The position numbers were made by a program, and so were the translations under genes. Shown one piece after another: positions 15,562-19,246 of a stretch of DNA of 19,246 bases; position 1 is the first letter of the stretch, and every line of letters starts with the position of its first letter. Origin of the DNA: Ilumatobacteraceae bacterium (lineage in GTDB: Bacteria; Actinomycetota; Acidimicrobiia; Acidimicrobiales; Ilumatobacteraceae); the NCBI GenBank assembly GCA_016650435.1, contig JAENVT010000490.1, positions 1-19,246 of the forward strand. Reading direction: 5' to 3'. The notes under the pieces are model-generated. The model was not told the DNA's origin, did not search any database, and was given only the letters and a program-made list of their open reading frames with translations.

Positions 15562-15657
15562 CACTTCGCTGACAAAGAAGGACTGCTGACCGCGGTTGCC
15601 GTTGAAAGCTGGGGTCGTCTTGCCGAAGCCCTGAGGGCGAGCGGCGCCAGGCCGTAA
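15562..15657 (+). pseudogene. TetR-family regulator, short fragment
   Basis: Thirty-one codons read HFADKEGLLTAVAVESWGRL, then AEALRAS, and then a stop. This is the segment right after the DNA-binding domain of TetR proteins. The helix-turn-helix before it and the rest of the ligand domain are missing. The fragment starts at the same motif as the TetR remnant at 12792. The rest of 15535-15836 has only an unassigned frame (15686-15868) with no known domain. Confidence 0.6.
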
Positions 15658-15836
15658 CCGAACTGACCGATATTGACGACAAGTATTGAGCGCCAGCGGC
15701 CTCCGGGAAGAAATCGGCGTCGATGCCTACGGACTCGAAGACCGCCATCGGGCCAGCGGCCAGGCCGTGTGGCGCGGCACCATCCGCATTGAGGCGAGCT
15801 TGAACAAATTGACGTTCGAAGTGACGCGCAGTATCG

Positions 15837-15899
15837 TCACCGTGCCTTCTCCAGCGAGGGTCCGTTGAGCGTTTTTGCTCCGCGACCTGCGAGGCCCAT
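15837..15899 (-). pseudogene. 5' end of an unidentified minus-strand gene (LNGPSLEKA start)
   Basis: A minus-strand ATG at 15899 is preceded at 8 bases by a perfect GGAGG (plus 15908-15912) and opens a 20-codon frame with TLNGPSLEKAR before TGA. The codons for LNGPSLEKA lie in the 29-bp repeat that is also found at 18515-18543, where another minus-strand ATG (18574) opens a frame with ALNGPSLEKAS. Two homologous gene starts, both decayed, is the simplest reading. The product is not recognised. Confidence 0.35.
15843..15871 (+). repeat. 29-bp direct repeat, copy A
   Basis: The 29 bases beginning TGCCTTCTCCAGCGAGGG are identical to those at 18515-18543. Similarity continues weakly on both sides: TTGACG occurs 34 bases before each copy (15809 and 18481) and TTGCTCCG-like sequence follows each. 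Confidence 0.9.
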
Positions 15900-16037
15900 G
15901 ATGTCGACCTCCTCCAATAGGAGAATGCTCCAAAGTGCGGTGCTGCCGTCCATCGGTTTTTACAACTCGGCGTCCCCCGAACGCTGCGACCAACAATGCA
16001 CGACGAACGACGAACGAACGACGACGCTGGCGGTCGC

Positions 16038-16259
16038 ATGAACTACGTCGGGTCTCGCTTCGAAGGACTGAAGCTCGGACAAGTACTGCCATCCATCCAG
16101 ATGCAAGATCGCTGGAACGCCTCACTCGACGGGTGGGAGACTGACATAGCCGATGTCGTCGCTCACCTGACGAGCGCGATTGCCACGATCGCTGGTCACG
16201 TGGCCAACACGTCGGACAAGGTTGTAGACCCCATGTTCCTCGAACTGGATGGCCAGTGA
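16038..16259 (+). CDS. Small hypothetical protein coupled to the flavoprotein gene
   Basis: This 73-residue protein starts at ATG 16038 (NYVGSRFEGLKLGQVLPSIQ) and ends at a TGA that overlaps the GTG of the next gene as GTGA, which strongly suggests coupled translation and a shared role. It is acidic and mostly helical by appearance (DRWNASLDGWETDIADVVAHL, read as two short segments DRWNASLDGW and ETDIADVVAHL), with no cysteines, signal peptide or membrane segment. The family is not recognised. The region before it (15900-16037) contains a short CGAACGA-type simple repeat (about 16000-16027) and no obvious promoter. An ATG at 15996 is in frame but falls in the simple repeat. Confidence 0.6.
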   Translation: MNYVGSRFEGLKLGQVLPSIQMQDRWNASLDGWETDIADVVAHLTSAIATIAGHVANTSDKVVDPMFLELDGQ

Positions 16260-17944
16260 GTGTGGAGCGAGCGAACGCCGAGACAGCGGCCGTGGCGACG
16301 CCGGAAATCCCGGGCGGATATCCGGACCTCACCGCGTCGCAGCTAGACCTCATCCGCGAGCGTTCCACGGAGACGGTCGTCGACCCGGGCGCGTCCTTGG
16401 GCAACGCCGGGGATGTCGACTTTGACTTCATCCTGGTCGAGGCCGGCGATGTGGAAGTCGTGAGGTTCGCGGCCTTCGGGCTGCCGGAGCAGGTCATCGC
16501 GATCTTCGGCCCAGGTTCGTTCCTGGGCGAGCTGGACATGCTGACCGGGCAGGCTGCCATGTTTTCGGCGCGTATGCCCGACGGCGGCGTGATCCAACGG
16601 ATGCCACGTCCGGTCTTCCGGCAGCTTATGTCCGAGGCGCCGGAGCTGTCCGACATCATCCTCAAGGCGTTCATGGCGCGGCGCGAGTTCCTGCGCACGA
16701 GCGAAGCGGCGCGCAGTTTCCAGATTGTCGGCGGCGCGCGGTCGGCCGAGACGCTGGAGCTCCGCAACTGGGCCACGCGTCTAAACGTGGTGCATAGTTG
16801 GCTCGACGTCGAAACGGACGACGGGCGCCGGATCCTCGAGTCTCTTGGGCTCGACGTCACGGACCTCCCGGTCGTGATCACCCCGACCGCAATCCTCCGC
16901 AATGCGACCCCCAGCGTGCTGGCGGACCAGCTCGGCCTCGCGTACTGCTGTGTACCAGGGAAGATCTACGACATTGTTGTCGTCGGTGGTGGACCCGCCG
17001 GACTGGCGACTGCCGTCTACGGCGCCTCTGAAGGCCTCGACACGCTGGTGCTGGAAGGGGTTGCCGTTGGCGGGCAGGCCGGCGCGAGCGCTCGTATCGA
17101 GAACTACCTTGGCTTCCCGTCCGGAATCGCCGGCGCGGAGCTGACTGCCAAGGCGCTGGTGCAGGCCGAAAAGTTCGGGGCCGAGATAAAGACCCCGTGC
17201 GAGGTGACGTCACTGCGGATGGCGGACGACCTTGTGGTGACCCTGTCGGACGGGAGCGAGGTCTCGGCCCGCTCGATCGTGATCGCGAGCGGCGCCCACT
17301 ACCGGAAACTGAGCCTCGAGCGGTGGGCGGACTTCGAGGGCAACGGCATCTACTACGCGGCAACCGAGCTTGAAGCCCGCGCGTGCGGGATTCACGGCCC
17401 TCAGGTGGCCGTGATCGGTGGGGCCAACTCCGCCGGGCAGGCGGCCTTGTTTCTCGCGAGTCGCGGGTCGCGGGTCCGGCTCGTCGTGCGCGCCGACGAT
17501 CTGGAAATCGAGATGTCGAGCTACCTCGCGACCCGCATCCTCGTCGACAGTCGTATCGAGTTGCACTTAGGCACCGAAGTCGTCGGAGTCGACGGTGGCG
17601 ACCATCTGGACTCGATCGTGCTTGCGAATAAGATCGGAGGGACTCGGGAGAGCGTGCCCTGCGCGGGACTCTTCTGCTTCATAGGCGCCGTACCCGCGAC
17701 GTCTTGGCTTGAGGGCGTCCTACTTGACCGAAGCGGCTTCATCCTCACCGACACCGATCTACCGGAGACGCAACCGCGCGACTCGTTCGGGCTACTCCGC
17801 CGTCAGCCGTTGGCGTTCGAGACCAGCATCCCAGGACTCTTCGCCGTCGGCGATGTGCGTCACGGCTCGATGAAGCGGATCGCAGCTGCCGTGGGTGAAG
17901 GTTCGAGCGTGATCCGCTCGGTCCATCAGGCGATCGGCAAGTAG
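16256..17944 (+). CDS. Cyclic nucleotide-binding domain fused to a thioredoxin reductase-like flavoprotein
   Basis: This intact 562-residue protein starts at GTG 16256, in the GTGA overlap with the upstream small gene. Residues about 20-145 form a cNMP-binding-like beta-roll (FGPGSFLGELDMLTGQAA). Residues about 155-228 look like a thioredoxin-fold linker domain with the cis-proline pattern TDLPVVI but no CxxC. From residue 237 it is a thioredoxin-reductase-type pyridine nucleotide-disulfide oxidoreductase: FAD motif VVVGGGPAGLATAVYGASEG, GGQAGASARIENYLGFP, NADPH motif VAVIGGANSAGQAALFLASRG and the C-terminal FAD contact GDVRHGSMKRIAAAVGEGSS. The CxxC redox pair of true thioredoxin reductases is absent, so electrons probably pass to another acceptor. 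The N-terminal module suggests control by cAMP or a similar nucleotide. Such fusions are known mainly from actinobacteria and proteobacteria; the physiological substrate is not known to me. Confidence 0.92.
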   Translation: MSVERANAETAAVATPEIPGGYPDLTASQLDLIRERSTETVVDPGASLGNAGDVDFDFILVEAGDVEVVRFAAFGLPEQVIAIFGPGSFLGELDMLTGQAAMFSARMPDGGVIQRMPRPVFRQLMSEAPELSDIILKAFMARREFLRTSEAARSFQIVGGARSAETLELRNWATRLNVVHSWLDVETDDGRRILESLGLDVTDLPVVITPTAILRNATPSVLADQLGLAYCCVPGKIYDIVVVGGGPAGLATAVYGASEGLDTLVLEGVAVGGQAGASARIENYLGFPSGIAGAELTAKALVQAEKFGAEIKTPCEVTSLRMADDLVVTLSDGSEVSARSIVIASGAHYRKLSLERWADFEGNGIYYAATELEARACGIHGPQVAVIGGANSAGQAALFLASRGSRVRLVVRADDLEIEMSSYLATRILVDSRIELHLGTEVVGVDGGDHLDSIVLANKIGGTRESVPCAGLFCFIGAVPATSWLEGVLLDRSGFILTDTDLPETQPRDSFGLLRRQPLAFETSIPGLFAVGDVRHGSMKRIAAAVGEGSSVIRSVHQAIGK

Positions 17945-17965
17945 CGACAGATAGCGACCTCCTCA

Positions 17966-18072
17966 TACGGCGACAACTACGAGGTGCTGCGCGAGCATCT
18001 CGACGATGAGACGGCGGCGCTCGTCTACCTGGACGGCCCTTCAACTCCCGAGCGTGCTACGACCCGACGTTC
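17966..18072 (+). pseudogene. Adenine/cytosine-N4 DNA methyltransferase, fragment with frameshift in the catalytic motif
   Basis: YGDNYEVLREHLDDETAALV and YLD read in one frame, and PFNSRACYDPTF in the next. Together they match the start of DNA methyltransferases of the type GDNLDVLREHIPDESVDLIYLDPPFNS. A base appears lost exactly inside the catalytic DPPF motif (18034-18037). No continuation can be recognised after about 18072. It begins 21 bases after the flavoprotein stop codon. Confidence 0.6.
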
Positions 18073-18313
18073 AGAGCACACTCGGGGACTCGCGCGCGCC
18101 GTCGACGACGAGCGCGGTAGCCGTTGCCGCGAAGCGCGACCGTCGGGATCGGTGGGACTCAGGCTGGTCGATTCGGGTCACGAAGAACCCTTGACGCCGC
18201 GACGCAATGCAACGCGAGGTCGTCCGGATCGTGCGGTCCACCTCGCCGAAGTTCGTTGCCGATGTCCTGAGATGCCTCTTGCCTCTCTATCGGGTGCTGC
18301 TGGGCACTGCGAC
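18073..18313 (+). other. Unassigned stretch with one small open frame
   Basis: Between the methyltransferase scrap and the ANTAR scrap I see no family. A 36-codon frame (18207-18317) reads MQREVVRIVRSTSPKFV and then ADVLRCLLPLYRVL. It looks protein-like but has no ribosome binding site, and it may be another gene fragment. Confidence 0.3.
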
Positions 18314-18444
18314 GTAATCGAAGGCGAGCGCATCACGGCAGATCAGCCATTTGGCTTACTGCGCCGAGCTCCCAGCACCTCAATATCAAGTCGCGGGAAG
18401 TGTCCACGTACGTCGTCGAAACGAGTGGGGTGCCCCCCGAGTGA
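18314..18444 (+). pseudogene. ANTAR domain, frameshifted fragment (paralog of the 14040 gene)
   Basis: VIEGERITADQPFGLLRRA in one frame continues, after a one-base loss near 18368, as SQHLNIKSREVSTYVVETSG and then VPPE-stop. This aligns along its whole length with the C-terminal ANTAR domain of the intact gene at 14040 (IERERITADQAFQVLRRASQ, LNIKLREVARYVVETGE) and ends at the same place. The GAF domain and the first ANTAR helix are missing. It cannot make a functional RNA-binding domain. Confidence 0.8.
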
Positions 18445-18514
18445 AATTCTCTGACTAAAAGGATTTCGCTCTCGAGCGGGTTGACGATCTCAACGTCGCG
18501 CTGTAGCTTACAGA

Positions 18515-18543
18515 TGCCTTCTCCAGCGAGGGTCCGTTGAGCG
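18515..18543 (+). repeat. 29-bp direct repeat, copy B
   Basis: Identical to 15843-15871. On the minus strand an ATG at 18574 opens a 39-codon frame whose LNGPSLEKA segment is encoded by the repeat. It follows the ANTAR fragment by 70 bases. Confidence 0.9.
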
Positions 18544-18724
18544 CTTCTTGCTCCGCCAGCTGTGAGGTAGACATTGTTGAACCTGTCGCTCAGGAACATT
18601 CCCGTCGCAGGGCCTTCATGATTCAATGCGCCTCGCGCTACAACGCACGGATGGCGGCGCGTGAGCGCCAACCTAAACCGGCATCGAACTCGTTGTCGGA
18701 CGGGACGCACAGCAACCGCCGGAG

Positions 18725-18834
18725 CCAGGACCGCGCTTGGGTAGGCGGGCCGCCTTGTCGCCCACGCAGGCGACGACGAACTTCGGTTCGCTGTCAGCTA
18801 TGGCGTGCTTGATCTCGGGCGCGCTCTGCAGCCA
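18725..18834 (-). pseudogene. AMP-dependent (acyl-CoA) synthetase-like fragment
   Basis: On the minus strand WLQSAPEIKHAIADSEPKFV and VACVGDKAARL resemble the conserved segment of acyl-CoA synthetases in which NxRL.APEI.HIL.DSE.K is followed by a strand. Only about 35 codons remain, with no start or catalytic motifs. The call rests on this one segment and is tentative. The rest of 18445-18889 holds only the 29-bp repeat. Confidence 0.4.
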
Positions 18835-18889
18835 CACCCATTATCCCTCGAACGTTCCGACCCCAACCCGCAGAAATTAGGTACTCATC

Positions 18890-19246
18890 ATGACCACCAT
18901 CAGCATCATCGGCTCGGGCAACATGGCCACCGCCATCGGCACCCGGGCCGCGAAGCACGGCCACATCATCGAGTTCATGAGCCGCAACACCGCCAAGGCT
19001 CAGGCGCTTGCCGACCAGATCGGGAACGGAGCCACCGTCGGCACGTTCGGGGCAGGGCCGGCGGGTGACATCGTCATCCTCGCCGTCCTGTACGCCGGCG
19101 CGGTTGAAGTGGTCGCGCACTACGGCGATGCGCTGGCCGGCAAGATCCTCGTCGACATCACCAACCCCTTCAACGCCGACGCAAGTGGACTCGTGACGAC
19201 CGCGGGCAACTCGATCTCCCAGCAGATCGCCGCCGCCGCCCCCGAG
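18890..19246 (+). CDS. NADPH-dependent F420 reductase-like Rossmann-fold oxidoreductase (3' end beyond window)
   Basis: The frame starts at ATG 18890 and stays open to the window edge (119 codons). It opens TTISIIGSGNMATAIGTRAA, a dinucleotide-binding GxGxxA fold, followed by FMSRNTAKAQALADQ, GPAGDIVILAVLYAGAVEVV and KILVDITNPFN. This pattern matches F420H2:NADP+ oxidoreductases and their many paralogs (NADP_oxidoreductase, coenzyme F420-dependent type), cytoplasmic enzymes of about 210 residues that move hydride between NADPH and a partner cofactor. Paralogs of unknown substrate are common, so true F420 use is uncertain. There is no strong ribosome binding site; TAGGTACT 4 bases before ATCATG resembles the box before the MarR gene and could be a -10 or an operator half-site. 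Confidence 0.85.
   Translation, partial: MTTISIIGSGNMATAIGTRAAKHGHIIEFMSRNTAKAQALADQIGNGATVGTFGAGPAGDIVILAVLYAGAVEVVAHYGDALAGKILVDITNPFNADASGLVTTAGNSISQQIAAAAPE

Noticed and set aside
16000..16027. CGAACGA-type simple repeat before the small gene
   Set aside because: Short and imperfect, with no sign of function or expansion; noted only as a reason to avoid the ATG at 15996.
15727..16902. 391-codon minus-strand frame across the flavoprotein start
   Set aside because: It overlaps the clear cNMP-binding domain on the plus strand and has a Ser/Arg-rich shadow composition.

Overview
The window is high-GC DNA with GTG starts, GGAGG ribosome binding sites, a GAF-ANTAR regulator, a luciferase-like (LLM) flavin oxidoreductase, an F420-reductase-like protein and a tRNA end with no encoded CCA. 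Together these point to an actinomycete (Actinomycetota), possibly an environmental lineage such as Acidimicrobiia. That placement is an inference from protein style; no marker gene is present.

Layout. Bases 1-1574 hold two ordinary convergent genes: the end of a LivF-type ABC ATPase and an LLM oxidoreductase. Bases 1575-3043 hold a small membrane-anchored hypothetical protein and poorly coding DNA. Bases 3044-3660 look like the scar of an integrated element: the 3' part of a tRNA-Cys, a terminator, a broken tyrosine integrase and, on the other strand, a broken GGDEF domain. Bases 3728-10330 are one intact 2200-residue exported multicopper oxidase on the minus strand. It has all four copper motifs, about six GxGY repeats at the N-terminal side, two fibronectin-III-like domains and six Ig-like repeats at the C-terminus. 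It is the most striking gene here; a MofA-like role in oxidising Mn(II) or another extracellular substrate is plausible but unproven.

Bases 10518-15027 are dominated by decayed drug-efflux genes: an ABC-2 exporter (ATPase plus polyketide-antibiotic-type permease) with four frameshifts, fused at a short shared sequence to the C-terminal part of a TetR regulator. Next come a strong promoter covered by two palindromic operators and a major-facilitator remnant. An intact GAF-ANTAR regulator (14040-14786) and an IS630-type transposase scrap follow. Bases 15028-17944 hold an intact MarR regulator, a second beheaded TetR, and a two-gene unit: a 73-residue protein coupled by GTGA to a cyclic-nucleotide-binding/thioredoxin-reductase-like flavoprotein. 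Bases 17945-18889 are another graveyard (DNA methyltransferase scrap, second ANTAR copy, a 29-bp repeat shared with 15843, acyl-CoA-synthetase-like scrap). An F420-reductase-like gene then runs off the right edge.

The intact genes do not form one obvious pathway. The window reads as accessory, rearranged DNA in which a few complete genes (the oxidase, the GAF-ANTAR, MarR and flavoprotein genes) sit among pseudogenes. The long oxidase reading frame is uninterrupted, which argues against general sequencing error as the cause of the many frameshifts.
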